In this document: positions 16,756-25,837 of the stretch, piece after piece | Numbering within the stretch: the stretch's first letter is position 1 | Layout: the number at the start of each line of letters is the position of its first letter | Source: Bog-105 sp965277435 | Lineage (GTDB): Bacteria > Acidobacteriota > Terriglobia > Bryobacterales > Bryobacteraceae | Assembly: GCA_965277435.1 (NCBI GenBank) | Contig: OZ255821.1 | Location: 4,960,001 to 5,024,000 of the forward strand | Reading direction: 5' to 3' | Length of the DNA stretch: 64,000 nt | Position numbers and translations under genes: made by a program | Notes under the pieces: model-generated | The model's input: the letters and a program-made list of their open reading frames with translations, nothing else | What the model was told of the DNA's origin: nothing | Databases searched by the model: none

Positions 16756-18854
16756 CTATGCATCACCGGGCATGGGCCCTAAGTCGACCTTGAGCCTCGG
16801 AAAGACAGCAAGGCGAAGTTCCATATTGCCATAGGGGATCAACTCAAGAGAATGTGACGGACCGGCTATAGCATTCGTTAATAAGGCCGGGTCGGGCAAA
16901 GGAGGCGTAACCGTCACCGCTTCCCCATTTACCGAAGTATGCGACAGGTCCCATCCGGTGACCCTTCGCGAGGGCACACGGATCATGGAAGCGGCTTGGC
17001 TCCAAGGTCAGAATGTTCTCCGGGCAACAGGGTCACCGCCGCCTTTGTCAAATTGCCGTCGAGTAGCGAATAGTTCCAATTGCCCGTCGGCTTCAGGTCC
17101 CAAGCTGGGAACTCTTCTGAGGAGCGCTCGTCTGACACCTTCGACCACTCCTGCGGAATGGGATATGCGTAGACTAGGGGCCCTCGCTCGAGAACAACTC
17201 CGTCTTCCGGCCAATTAGATGTTGTACGGACATCGGCAGGGTCAGCGAAATGGAATCGCCTTGCCGCCACGTGCGATCGAGTGAGATAAAGCCATCTTGC
17301 ACTGATGGAGGAGCTTGTGTCTGACCGTTAATCTGAAGCTTCGGACTCTCGGCCCACGCAGGAACACGCAAGTGAAGAGGAAACATTACGGGTTTGCTCA
17401 ACTCTACGACGAAGCGTATCTCCTCTAAATACGGGTAGTCAGTCGTCTCCACAATGGATCACGGGCGTGTCATGTCGTCCCACCGGCGCCTCCACCTTCG
17501 AGGGCCCGTAGAGCGTTGCCGCGAGCCCGCCTGTCGCCGCATCCGTCATCCACATACGAGTAACGTAATTTGGCAAGGCACGATTCAAGTTTGCAGGAGG
17601 ACAACATACAACGATGTACCCCGGGGAGGGCCGGAAGGACATGCGCTGCATATAGCGGTAATGAGAGATCACGGGAAGAGGTGTTCCCTTCATCAGAGCC
17701 AATTGATCGGAGTTCGACGTGCAAAGAAACTGGTTAGGGCTCGAATAGTACTGCAGCGCCTTCCAATCCTTCCGAATCGCACCCGGCAAGGCGTTGAATG
17801 TAGCCCGCTCGATGCGATCGCCATATTCGCCGCTGCGTGTCGCTTGCAGTAGGTATCCCCAGTCCCAGGAATAATCAACCACATCACAGGTTTCGTGTGC
17901 GTCGCGCCCCGTCGTTGTCGAAAGGTACTCGGAAGTTGATGGAGCGCCATCGACCAGCATGTGAAAGTCGCGGATCTTGCGATGCGCCGACACGGATAAT
18001 TCAAGATACTTCTGCTTTCCTGTCGCGAGATACAACAGGGCAGGCAGTTTGCTGATCTCGGCATACGACACCCCGTGCATCTTTCGCACGGGTCCCTCGC
18101 TAAGCATTGCAGCTTCGGTGAGATCCCACTCGCGCGGGATCTTTGAGCTTCGTTCCTGCGACAGCTGCCAAGTCCTTTCCGCAAGTTTCAGCAGGCGAGG
18201 GTTACCGGTTTTCCCGTAGAGCCACAATATGGGCTCAATGTTGGTCTGCTCCCGAAAAGCGTCGAAAAGGTACTCTGAGCCAAGATAATGGCGACTCATC
18301 TTTTAGATGATGGCCTTGTCCCGAGTCGAGTCGTACCAGGCCATCGCGGCCCGAAAGCATACGGTATGAGGCCAGCGATGGTAGGCGCCCGGCGTTTTCA
18401 GAAATGCAGGACCGAGATAGCCGTCGGATTGAGGATGGGAGAACGTAAACTCCAGCAGTTCCGTTGCTTTACTGACCAAATTGGTATCCCCAAGAAGAAT
18501 GCCGCATCGCATCGCACCGTCACACCAATACGCTCGAACTTCCCATGGCGTCCACGGTGTACTGCTAGAGTTTTCATCTGCGATCCAGGCGGTACCCGTG
18601 AACGGAGCGTACAAACTGGTCAGATTGCCGGTGATACCCGCCGCCTGCTTTTGCATTTCAGTCAAAATCCAACCCAAAGGCCGAACACTGCCAACCGGCA
18701 GCGCCTGAAAACTGTTTGGCTTCGCGGCACTCTCTTGCACTTCATCCGAATCTCTCGATCGCCTCGTGGATAGATCCGACGCAAGCACTTCTGGGATCGA
18801 TGCCGCCCCAACTAGGCCCGCGGTTGCAATTTTTAGCGCTTGTCGACGTTTCAT
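16756..18854 (-). pseudogene. Broken GH127-like glycosidase
   Basis: Reading from 18854 downward, the protein starts with a twin-arginine-like signal (MKRRQALKIATAGLVGAA) and shows GH127 landmarks: ETCDVVDYSW (Glu and Cys) and VVCCPPAN (the double Cys). The frame is broken by an in-frame TAA at 18303-18305 and by at least three frameshifts: near 17455 (between CPVIH and ETTDYPY), near 17225 (between LPMSV and RTTSNWP) and near 17000 (before IRVPSRR). All pieces lie in order and cover the full length, so this is a recently decayed gene and not a fragment. TAG at 16756-16758 ends the last piece. Confidence 0.88.
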
Positions 18855-19042
18855 CTGGCAATCTTATGTTCACATTTTTCTGCCTGCCGTTTTCTACACG
18901 CCAGCCGTTGAAAATACCTACTACTTACCTGGTGCTTAACAACCAACACCTTAGCGACGATCTCTTTCGCCGACAGTTGTTTTCGTCCGGCCGGCGTGAG
19001 CCGGTAATGCTTGTACTCGCGCTTCAGATCCTTACCGGACAA
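18851..19042 (-). pseudogene. Possible PadR-like regulator tail
   Basis: The segment LKREYKHYRLTPAGRKQLSA (about 19030-18970) matches the end of the PadR winged helix, where a basic K/R-x-K/R-Y-Y strand is followed by L-T-x-A-G-R-x-x-L. No helix-turn-helix part precedes it; upstream of 19042 the frame is closed. The frame then runs on with unrelated sequence to a TGA that overlaps the ATG of the broken GH127 gene. PadR regulators commonly stand directly before ADOP permeases in Acidobacteriota, and an ADOP tail lies on the far side of the GH127 gene. Confidence 0.5.
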
Positions 19043-19189
19043 CCTTTAGGCTGACTGATCCGGTCGGCGATTTGTCCAACTTTCGATTCGTCCATGATCT
19101 TGGCGCAATGAAAAAATCGATCAGCACTGGGGAGGGTCGAGGTGGTGTACTGCGACCTGTCATTTCGAATTGTTACCCTGGATCACCAT

Positions 19190-19984
19190 ATGAAATTGGA
19201 GATTGTGTCACTAGGGACCGCGCTGGTATGGTTTGTCGGGAGCTCGATTCCTGCCCTGGCGCAAGCTGGGCCGGGTGCGTCGTCCTTGGTGCTTACTGCT
19301 CCAAGTTTTTCCTACTCAGGTGATAAGGGTCCAGGGTTTTGGGACGAGATAAATCCAGCTTGTGCGGGAACACACCAATCGCCAGTCAACATCGACAGCC
19401 GGTCGGTGTATGAAGACACAACACTTCAGCCGCTGGATTTAACGCTCGCGGAGACTTCGTTCACTTTAGAGAACCCAGAGCCAGGTTACACGATACAGGC
19501 AACGGCGCCGAAACACAATCCGAACATGCTGGTGCGTGACGGGACGGCGTTCACCCTTCGTCAGTTCCACTTTCATACGCTTTCCGAGCATACCCTCGAC
19601 GGGAGACATAAGGAAATGGAACTGCACGCCGTCTTCGAAGACGAAAACGCTCACTACGCAGTGATCGGGGTTTTGTACCGCATCGGGAGAGAGAGCCGCC
19701 TGCTGCAGAAGCTGATCGACGCCGGCTTGCCGGAGAAAACGACATCGCCTAAGACTGAAGTTAAAGGCCTGACTCTCGTATTGAAAGGGATAGGAAATTA
19801 CTACACATATCGCGGGTCGTTCACAACTCCACCCTGCTCCGAGATTGTGACATGGTTTGTGTTGAAACGTGAAGCGGAGCTTTCGCCACAGCAGTTCGAA
19901 GCGTTTCGAAAAATACTTGGCAACGATTTCCGGCCAACGCAGACTTTAAATGACCGTGAGGTTCGTGCCACGGCGCCGCGATAA
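19190..19984 (+). CDS. Alpha-type carbonic anhydrase, exported
   Basis: Converts CO2 and water to bicarbonate and a proton in the periplasm. The start at 19190 gives a 264-residue protein with a signal peptide (MKLEIVSL, hydrophobic core, cleavage after LAQA). The alpha-CA zinc ligands are His127 and His129 (QFHFHT) and His146 (MELHAVF), with Glu133 in SEH between. HQSPVNID near 62 and the YRGSFTTPPCSE strand are also present; Cys58 and the Cys of PPCSE would form the usual disulphide. It stands alone beside the degraded PadR/GH127 locus. An earlier in-frame ATG at 19142 would hide the signal peptide. Confidence 0.93.
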   Translation: MKLEIVSLGTALVWFVGSSIPALAQAGPGASSLVLTAPSFSYSGDKGPGFWDEINPACAGTHQSPVNIDSRSVYEDTTLQPLDLTLAETSFTLENPEPGYTIQATAPKHNPNMLVRDGTAFTLRQFHFHTLSEHTLDGRHKEMELHAVFEDENAHYAVIGVLYRIGRESRLLQKLIDAGLPEKTTSPKTEVKGLTLVLKGIGNYYTYRGSFTTPPCSEIVTWFVLKREAELSPQQFEAFRKILGNDFRPTQTLNDREVRATAPR

Positions 19985-20090
19985 GGTCTTAAAACTTAAA
20001 AAGTTTGGACCGGGTCCGAATGGGGCGACGCCGCAGCGTCAGCCAAAATCAACCTGAGCAGCGCGCAGAGTTTCATCCTCTCTGAACGCC

Positions 20091-20603
20091 TCAACGGCTC
20101 GTGGCTTTTGCCCGCAAACCCACCTCAGCGGATTCCCAGGATGCTCCCGGAAGGAATTGCCAGATATTCTCGGCCGCCAGCTTCGTCTCTTTTTGGGCTG
20201 ACCGCACCAGTACGCTAGTGTCGCTATCTCCAGCCGCTTCAGTGATGGCAACCAACACCTCGTACAGCGCGATGGCGCCGTTTGTGGCCGCAAACGCCTG
20301 GACTACGTGCTCCGCCATCGTCGCTTGGCCCGCGTGTCCGTTCGGGAAGTGCTTGAATCTAAACCCGAAGATCTGTTCCACGAAACTTCTCGTCGCAGCT
20401 AGGCTTCCGCCGAGCTGTTCCAGGCGCACGCCAAGAGTGTCCTGATGGTTCTTGGTCACAGCCGCAAGTTTCCGAAACAGCTTCTGCGCCGCGTTATCGA
20501 CGCCCACTCCAGTAAAGCCGTCAAACCGCACCTGTAAATCTTTCTCAAGCGCAATCGCATCAGTCACGTACCGCCGCACCACCGTCGCACTGGTTTCCGC
20601 CAT
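20091..20603 (-). CDS. Ferritin-like four-helix protein (DUF892/YciE-like)
   Basis: A 170-residue all-helical protein from Met at 20603 (MAETSATVVRRYV); the frame is open to 20633. It opens with a RYVTDAIALEKDL helix. A KNHQDTLGVRLEQLGG segment carries the H-x-x-x-L-x-x-R-L-E-x-L-G pattern common in DUF892 proteins, and an ALYEVL helix with E follows. Such proteins bind a di-metal site or act in stress response; metal ligands cannot be assigned with certainty. It lies downstream of the oxidase operon, 132 bases after ctaF, on the same strand. Confidence 0.6.
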   Translation of the reverse strand: MAETSATVVRRYVTDAIALEKDLQVRFDGFTGVGVDNAAQKLFRKLAAVTKNHQDTLGVRLEQLGGSLAATRSFVEQIFGFRFKHFPNGHAGQATMAEHVVQAFAATNGAIALYEVLVAITEAAGDSDTSVLVRSAQKETKLAAENIWQFLPGASWESAEVGLRAKATSR

Positions 20604-20735
20604 AATCGTCGAATCCGCCCTTCTCCCTCTCACTCTACTCCGTATTCTGAGAGGCTGCTATGGCCTCTGCCAGACTGAACGGCCTAGCTGCTAACAACTA
20701 ACATGCCAAAAAAGAAGAGCGGACGAAGAAAACCG

Positions 20736-21095
20736 TTACCGGCTCATACCGTGTGCGGGGTTGTCGGCCCACGGTTTCGGCTGATACGTCCAGGCGCGTG
20801 TCGTATAGTCACTCGCCGTTAAGAGGATCATAATGAACAGCCACACCAGACCGGCCGCCACGAAGAGTCGTGTCAGTGTCGTCACGTGCCGGACGCCCAT
20901 GAAGATCCAAACCACTAAGGAAGCCTTCGTGACCGCGATCAGCAGCGCCACGACGATGTTCCACTCGCCCACATCCACGTACGACGCCGCGCTCGTGAGA
21001 AACGTGAACACAATCAACGTCGCCCACACCGCGACCAGTGTCGACACCTTAGGAATCAATTCTGAGTGACTTGTGCTCGTTTGATCCGTGCTCAT
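20736..21095 (-). CDS. ctaF: Cytochrome c oxidase subunit IV (caa3 type)
   Basis: A 119-residue membrane protein with three helices (about 17-36, 46-66 and 75-95). It has the LIAVTKASLVVWIFMGVRH core found in prokaryotic subunit IV, which stabilises the CuB site of subunit I. The start at 21095 overlaps the stop of ctaE by 4 bases (ATGA); an earlier in-frame Met at 21140 would lie inside ctaE. It is the last gene of the ACIII-oxidase operon. Confidence 0.88.
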   Translation of the reverse strand: MSTDQTSTSHSELIPKVSTLVAVWATLIVFTFLTSAASYVDVGEWNIVVALLIAVTKASLVVWIFMGVRHVTTLTRLFVAAGLVWLFIMILLTASDYTTRAWTYQPKPWADNPAHGMSR

Positions 21096-21778
21096 CCGCG
21101 ATGTCCAATCAAGTAGAGTAAGGGGAACAGGAAAATCCACACGATATCGACGAAGTGCCAGTACAGCCCAATCATCTCCACCGGTGAATAATAGTTCGCT
21201 GTAAATACGCTCTTCCTAGCCTGTATGAACAGGTACGTCAACAAGCCCAATCCCACGATCATGTGGATGGCGTGCATGCCCGTCATGCAGAAATACAGAA
21301 AGAACAAAATCTGTGCGTGCTGCTGGTAGTACGAGGGCTCGTATTGAAAGTCGAACCCAGGCACCAGATGCTCCACCCATTTGTTGTGATACTCAAAACC
21401 CTTAATGACGAGGAAAGCCGTGCCGAAAATCATTGTCAGCACCAGGAACCGCATCAGGTCTTTTCGTCTACTTAACTGCGCCGCGCGCACCGCCATGGCC
21501 ATCGTTAAGCTAGAACAGATCAGTACGGCCGTGTTGGTTCCGCCGAGAAAGACGTCCATGTAGCGGCTGGTGCTCGCAAAAGCATCCGAATACATGCCCC
21601 GATAGATCGCATACGCCGTAAACATCCCACCGAAAAACAGAACTTCTGTAATCAGGAACGTCCACATGCCGAGCATGGAGGCGTCCATCTGCTGCTCCGC
21701 CGTCGCAAAGTGATGGCGAAGGTGTGTTTCTTCCGCCGTGGGTTCTTCGTGTCCCACGGGCACGAGTGTGTCAGCCAA
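21092..21778 (-). CDS. ctaE: Cytochrome c oxidase subunit III
   Basis: A 228-residue protein with five predicted membrane helices, the short caa3-type form. The N-terminus is hydrophilic and His/Glu-rich (HLRHHFATAEQQ). Conserved family landmarks are MWTFLITEVLFFGGMF with the proton-uptake Glu, VLICSSLTMA, KGFEYHNKW, FFLYFCMTGMHAIHMIVG, and the C-terminal YWHFVDIVWIFLFPLLYL. It overlaps ctaD by 8 bases and ctaF by 4. It assembles with subunits I, II and IV in the inner membrane. Confidence 0.95.
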   Translation of the reverse strand: MADTLVPVGHEEPTAEETHLRHHFATAEQQMDASMLGMWTFLITEVLFFGGMFTAYAIYRGMYSDAFASTSRYMDVFLGGTNTAVLICSSLTMAMAVRAAQLSRRKDLMRFLVLTMIFGTAFLVIKGFEYHNKWVEHLVPGFDFQYEPSYYQQHAQILFFLYFCMTGMHAIHMIVGLGLLTYLFIQARKSVFTANYYSPVEMIGLYWHFVDIVWIFLFPLLYLIGHRG

Positions 21779-23408
21779 CGATTTCCTCCAGCTCCCCGTA
21801 ATTGTAAGCTTCTTCCGTTACCACCGGCGTTGTGTCGAAGTTAAAGGTTGTCGGCGGCGATTGAATCTTCCATTCGAGTCCGGTCGCGTTCCAGGGATTG
21901 ACTCCCGCCTTCTTGCCATATTTCAACGACCAGATTAGATAAACCATCGGAATCAGATAGCCGATTCCCAGAACCGACGCGCCTGCCGTCGATAGTACGT
22001 TCAACGCCTGAAACTCCGGCGGATACGCATGATAGCGCCGCGGCATGCCCAGGTAGCCCAGGATGAACTGCGGGAAGAAAGTCAGGTTGAAGCCGATGAA
22101 CACGATCAGCGCGGCGAACTTAGACCACGCCTCGGGATACATGCGGCCCGTTATTTTCGGCCACCAGAAATGGATGCCGCCCAGGAAAGCCATTACCATG
22201 CCGCCCACCATCACGTAATGAAAGTGCGCCACCACGAAGTAGGTTCCGTGTGTGGCCACATCCATGCCGAGCGAGGCCAGATACAAGCCCGTCAACCCGC
22301 CAATCGTGAACAGTCCGATGAAGCCGAAGGCGTAGAGCATCGGCGTATCGAACGACACCGAGCCTTTATACATGGTCGCCGTCCAATTAAAGACCTTGAT
22401 GGCCGAGGGAACCGCCACCACGAAACTCAGGAAGGAGAAGGCGATGCTCGTATACATGCTCTCGCCCGTGACGAACATATGATGGCCCCACACGACGAAG
22501 CTCAGCACCGCGATCGCCATGCTCGAGAATGCGATGAAGTTATAGCCGAAGATTCGCTTCTGCGAAAAACACGCCACGATTTCGCTGATGACGGCCATGC
22601 CCGGCAGAATCATGATGTACACCGCCGGATGCGAGTAGAACCAGAAAAGATGCTGGAACAGAATCGGATCGCCGCCAATGTTGGGATCGAAAATCCCCAC
22701 GTGTGCTATGCGTTCGAATGCTAGTAGCAGCAGTGTAATCGCGAGAACCGGCGTCCCTAGAACCTGAATCAAGCCGGTCGCATAGTTGCCCCAGACAAAC
22801 AGCGGCAAGCGCGACCACGTCATGCCTGGCGCACGCATCTTATGAACGGTGACAATGAAATTTAATCCAGTCAGGATCGACGAGAAGCCCGCCGTAAAGA
22901 CACCGAACGCCGCGGCGAGCACATACGAATTGGAATAGGTGCTGCTATATGGTGCATAGAAGGTCCAGCCCGTATCCACGCCGCCGCGAACCACCGCGTA
23001 CATCGTCAGAATTGCGCCGATCACATAGATATACCAGCTCAACAGGTTAACCCTGGGAAAGGCCAGATCCTTTGCCCCGATCATGATCGGTATTAGAAAG
23101 TTGGCAAGCGTTGCCGGGATCGAGGGCACGAGAAAGAAGAACACCATCACGATGCCATGCATCGAGAACAGCCGGTTATAGGTCTCCGGAGCAAAGATGC
23201 CTTCCGGTTCAAGCAGATTGATCCGGAAGAGCACCGCCATCGCGCCGCCCACGAAGAACATCAGGGTAATCGAGATCAGGTAAAGAACCGCGATGCGCTT
23301 GTGGTCGGTCGTCAATAGCCAGCTTTTCCAGCCGTGCTCCACATTGAGGTAATTGACCTCTTCTGCTTCGGTTTGTGGCGTGCCGTGTAGTTGTGCGATT
23401 GTTGCCAT
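21771..23408 (-). CDS. ctaD: Cytochrome c oxidase subunit I, A2-type
   Basis: A 545-residue heme-copper oxidase core with 12 or more helices. Ligands seen are His84 (SMHG) for the low-spin heme, His260, His309 and His310 for CuB, and His395 and His397 (AHFHYVM) for the high-spin and low-spin hemes. The D-channel Glu of A1 enzymes is replaced: the helix reads YSHPAVY (258-264), the YS motif of A2-type oxidases such as the caa3 enzymes of Thermus and Rhodothermus. It reduces O2 to water and pumps protons. It starts 10 bases after ctaC. Short C-terminal extension ends in an acidic YGELEE tail. Confidence 0.97.
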   Translation of the reverse strand: MATIAQLHGTPQTEAEEVNYLNVEHGWKSWLLTTDHKRIAVLYLISITLMFFVGGAMAVLFRINLLEPEGIFAPETYNRLFSMHGIVMVFFFLVPSIPATLANFLIPIMIGAKDLAFPRVNLLSWYIYVIGAILTMYAVVRGGVDTGWTFYAPYSSTYSNSYVLAAAFGVFTAGFSSILTGLNFIVTVHKMRAPGMTWSRLPLFVWGNYATGLIQVLGTPVLAITLLLLAFERIAHVGIFDPNIGGDPILFQHLFWFYSHPAVYIMILPGMAVISEIVACFSQKRIFGYNFIAFSSMAIAVLSFVVWGHHMFVTGESMYTSIAFSFLSFVVAVPSAIKVFNWTATMYKGSVSFDTPMLYAFGFIGLFTIGGLTGLYLASLGMDVATHGTYFVVAHFHYVMVGGMVMAFLGGIHFWWPKITGRMYPEAWSKFAALIVFIGFNLTFFPQFILGYLGMPRRYHAYPPEFQALNVLSTAGASVLGIGYLIPMVYLIWSLKYGKKAGVNPWNATGLEWKIQSPPTTFNFDTTPVVTEEAYNYGELEEIVG

Positions 23409-23418
23409 TTTTCTTTCC

Positions 23419-24474
23419 TTACTGCTTTACCTGCGGTGCTCGATTGCTCGACTTCAAGGGCGGTTTCGGACCCTGGGGTGCGTTTACCACCGGCGCCTGC
23501 TGGCTGCCTTGTTGAGAGGCCGGAGTTGTCGGCGAGAGCGATTTCACATAGGCGATTAGCTGAATCACGTTCTCCTCCGTCAATTGGCCTTTGAAATTCG
23601 GCATGATGTTGGGTTCGAATCCCGCTACAATCTTGGCGTTCGGCTCCAGAATCGATTCGCGCAAATACGAAGCGTCCGCCGTCACGGTGCGTCCGTCCGC
23701 GAGTTGCACGGGCTTGTTATATAAGCCGCGCAGATTCGGGCAGCGGCCTTGCTGCTCGAGCAGATGGCACGTTGAACAGCCGTTTTGCACAAACAGTTGC
23801 TGCCCTTGCAGCGCCAAGTCGCCGCCACCGTTTCCGCCGCTCGCCCAGTTGGCGTATTCCCGCGGCTCCATTGCATCCACCCATCCGATCATTGCCGCGT
23901 GCGAGTTGCCGCAGTACTCAGTGCAGAACAAATGGTAATGCCCAGCTTTCGTCGCAGTGAACCACAAGCTGTCATAGTGTCCGGGGACCACGTCGTGCCG
24001 CACCCGGAAGGCTGGTATAGAAAAACTATGGATTACATCTTCCGAAGCCATGGTCAGCTTTACAGGTTGTCCCACTGGAACATGCAACTCGTTAATTTCG
24101 CGCGTCCCGTCGGGATACTGAATTTTCCACATCCATTGCTTGCCGGTGACAAAAACTTCCATCGCATCTTTCGGTGGATTCTGCGCGGAGAAGTAAATCT
24201 TGGCTCCCCACCAGAACATAACGAGCATGATCAGAAAGGGCACAATCGACCATGTCAATTCGAGCTTTGTCGAGCCCTCAATTTGGGTGGCTTTTACGCC
24301 TGGCCGCTTTTGATACTTCCACGCGAAAATCACCACGGCGGCGAAGATCACCGCAGTCATGATCACCGAGACCACGGTTAAAAACCAGTAAAGCGAATCA
24401 ATGCTGCCGGCTTGGGCCGAGGCCGCTACCGGGAAGAGCGGCAGGTCCGCCAGCAATGAAGTGTTAACCCACAT
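23419..24474 (-). CDS. ctaC: Cytochrome c oxidase subunit II with fused cytochrome c domain
   Basis: A 351-residue caa3-type subunit II. Two N-terminal membrane helices (about 28-50 and 72-92) precede the cupredoxin domain with the CuA ligands His149, Cys184, Cys188, His192 and Met195 (FCTEYCGNSHAAM). A C-terminal cytochrome c domain follows, with heme motif CSTCH (233-237) and a likely Met ligand in NIMPNF. The tail is Pro/Gln-rich. The fused heme lets it take electrons directly from the cytochromes of the alternative complex III encoded upstream. The start overlaps the end of the sco gene by 11 bases. Confidence 0.96.
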   Translation of the reverse strand: MWVNTSLLADLPLFPVAASAQAGSIDSLYWFLTVVSVIMTAVIFAAVVIFAWKYQKRPGVKATQIEGSTKLELTWSIVPFLIMLVMFWWGAKIYFSAQNPPKDAMEVFVTGKQWMWKIQYPDGTREINELHVPVGQPVKLTMASEDVIHSFSIPAFRVRHDVVPGHYDSLWFTATKAGHYHLFCTEYCGNSHAAMIGWVDAMEPREYANWASGGNGGGDLALQGQQLFVQNGCSTCHLLEQQGRCPNLRGLYNKPVQLADGRTVTADASYLRESILEPNAKIVAGFEPNIMPNFKGQLTEENVIQLIAYVKSLSPTTPASQQGSQQAPVVNAPQGPKPPLKSSNRAPQVKQ

Positions 24475-25300
24475 GCCGCGCCTCTTTCCAAGTCACGGGT
24501 TCTTTCTTTTTCTTGTCGTCTCGCATCAGATAAAAAATCAATCCAGCCAGCAGCACCACCGTCACCGCCCCCGCCAGCTTTAATACGTTTACAATCGCCA
24601 GCGAATACTTGCCCTGCGTGGCATCGTAGTGGAAACAAAACAGCAGCACATAATCCACCGGCGTAGCAATCTTGTTGGCCGATGCTGTTACCAGCGCCAT
24701 GCGTAAATCGGCCGGTGCGTAATCGATTCCGTAAAAGTAACGCGACAGCTTACCATCCGGCGTCGCGACCATGATTCCGCCCGCATGAATGAACTGTTTC
24801 GTCGAGCTGTCGTATCGATACCCGAATCCAACGGCTTTCGCCAACTTCGCAATTGACGCCTCGTTCCCGGTCAGAAAATGAAATCCATCATCGTAACCGC
24901 TCCGGCCGTTGAACTGCGCCTTGTACTTCTCTTTGGTCAATTGAGCTGCGCGCGGCGTATCGTTCGGGTCGAAGCTGACCACCACCACGTTGTAGTCTTT
25001 CGCCGGTTCGAGCGACACGCGCCGCAAACTCGACACCGTTTCGTGCAGACTCATCGGACACAAGCTCGGACAGTTGAAATACACGAGCGAGATAACCACC
25101 GGTTTGTCCCCGAAATACGTTCGCAGTGGAACCAGTTGGTTGTGTTCGTCGTGAAACATCAGATCAATGGGTACGGGCGAGTTCAGCTTCTGCTCGATCG
25201 TGACGCCATTGGTAATTTTGGGGCGGGCATACTGCGCCGGCAGCAGACTGGCCGATGCCAGCGCAGCCAGAGCGGCGATGCTCATGCCCTTACTGCGCAT
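24464..25300 (-). CDS. SCO1/SenC-family copper chaperone
   Basis: A 278-residue membrane-anchored thioredoxin-fold protein that delivers copper to the CuA site of subunit II. The copper-binding pair is CPSLCPM, preceded by VVISLVYFN, and the third ligand is the His of FIHAGGIMV. The start at 25300 has an AAGGAG site and gives a signal peptide with MRSKGMSIAALAALA; a longer frame to 25387 is not used. Unusually, a further membrane helix lies near the C-terminus (about 241-262), followed by a basic KKKK tail. It overlaps both neighbours by 11 bases. Confidence 0.92.
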   Translation of the reverse strand: MRSKGMSIAALAALASASLLPAQYARPKITNGVTIEQKLNSPVPIDLMFHDEHNQLVPLRTYFGDKPVVISLVYFNCPSLCPMSLHETVSSLRRVSLEPAKDYNVVVVSFDPNDTPRAAQLTKEKYKAQFNGRSGYDDGFHFLTGNEASIAKLAKAVGFGYRYDSSTKQFIHAGGIMVATPDGKLSRYFYGIDYAPADLRMALVTASANKIATPVDYVLLFCFHYDATQGKYSLAIVNVLKLAGAVTVVLLAGLIFYLMRDDKKKKEPVTWKEARHVG

Positions 25301-25829
25301 GTTTTTGTATTTCTCCTTGAATAGCCGGCGTGCGGTATTGCGGCGGCATGTCTGCCAGACTGCCCGCGAAAGGACGTCCGCCACCACCCGGTGTCGTCAA
25401 CCCTGTTGGCGCGTTCGGCTCCACCTTTAAACGCGAAACCACCACGCCCATCGCGTCGGTAATCGGAATATGAAAGTGGCCTTCCACGTCTTTCCCGGAA
25501 CTGTTCAACACTTCGTTCTCGTGCGCTCGCATGGCGGGCAAGTCTTCCCAGGGCTGCACCTGCAACTGCGGCGCGGGAGGAACTATGCGCGCCGGCGACA
25601 GAGGACTTGGCAATTGTCCTTCCGGGTTTCTCTTTTGGATGTACTTTTGAATGCCGACGGTCATGATAAATACCACCACCAGCGTCAAACCGATCAATGC
25701 GAGCGAGCTGACTACCAGCCCCGCTTTAGCGTCAACTTGTTCGTAATTCGTTCCGGCATGCCCTAAGACCGGCTCAGAATGTTTCTGGCCTTCCGAATGC
25801 ACGAGCTCGTTCGGCTTGGTACCTTTCAT
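25290..25829 (-). CDS. One-TM protein of the ACIII-oxidase operon
   Basis: No recognised family. The product from 25829 (behind a GGAGAG site) has 179 residues: a polar, His/Glu-rich N-terminus, one membrane helix (about 38-58), and a Pro/Gln-rich periplasmic part with PWEDLPAMRAHENEVLNSSG, then a GHFHIPITDAMGVVV segment. The HENEVLNSYGW-like region resembles periplasmic tails in small proteins near cytochrome oxidase operons. It is in frame with no decay and lies between actF and sco, so it is probably an accessory or assembly subunit. The upstream extension to 25937 overlaps actF and is not credible. Confidence 0.7.
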   Translation of the reverse strand: MKGTKPNELVHSEGQKHSEPVLGHAGTNYEQVDAKAGLVVSSLALIGLTLVVVFIMTVGIQKYIQKRNPEGQLPSPLSPARIVPPAPQLQVQPWEDLPAMRAHENEVLNSSGKDVEGHFHIPITDAMGVVVSRLKVEPNAPTGLTTPGGGGRPFAGSLADMPPQYRTPAIQGEIQKHAQ

Positions 25830-25837
25830 CTCTCCGC

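Noticed and set aside
18303..18305. In-frame TAA in the GH127-like gene as a possible recoded codon
   Set aside because: The same gene has three frameshifts, so simple decay explains it.
22029..22724. 231-codon ORF opposite ctaD
   Set aside because: It is the antisense shadow of a conserved high-GC gene; its His/Arg-rich composition is typical of such shadows.
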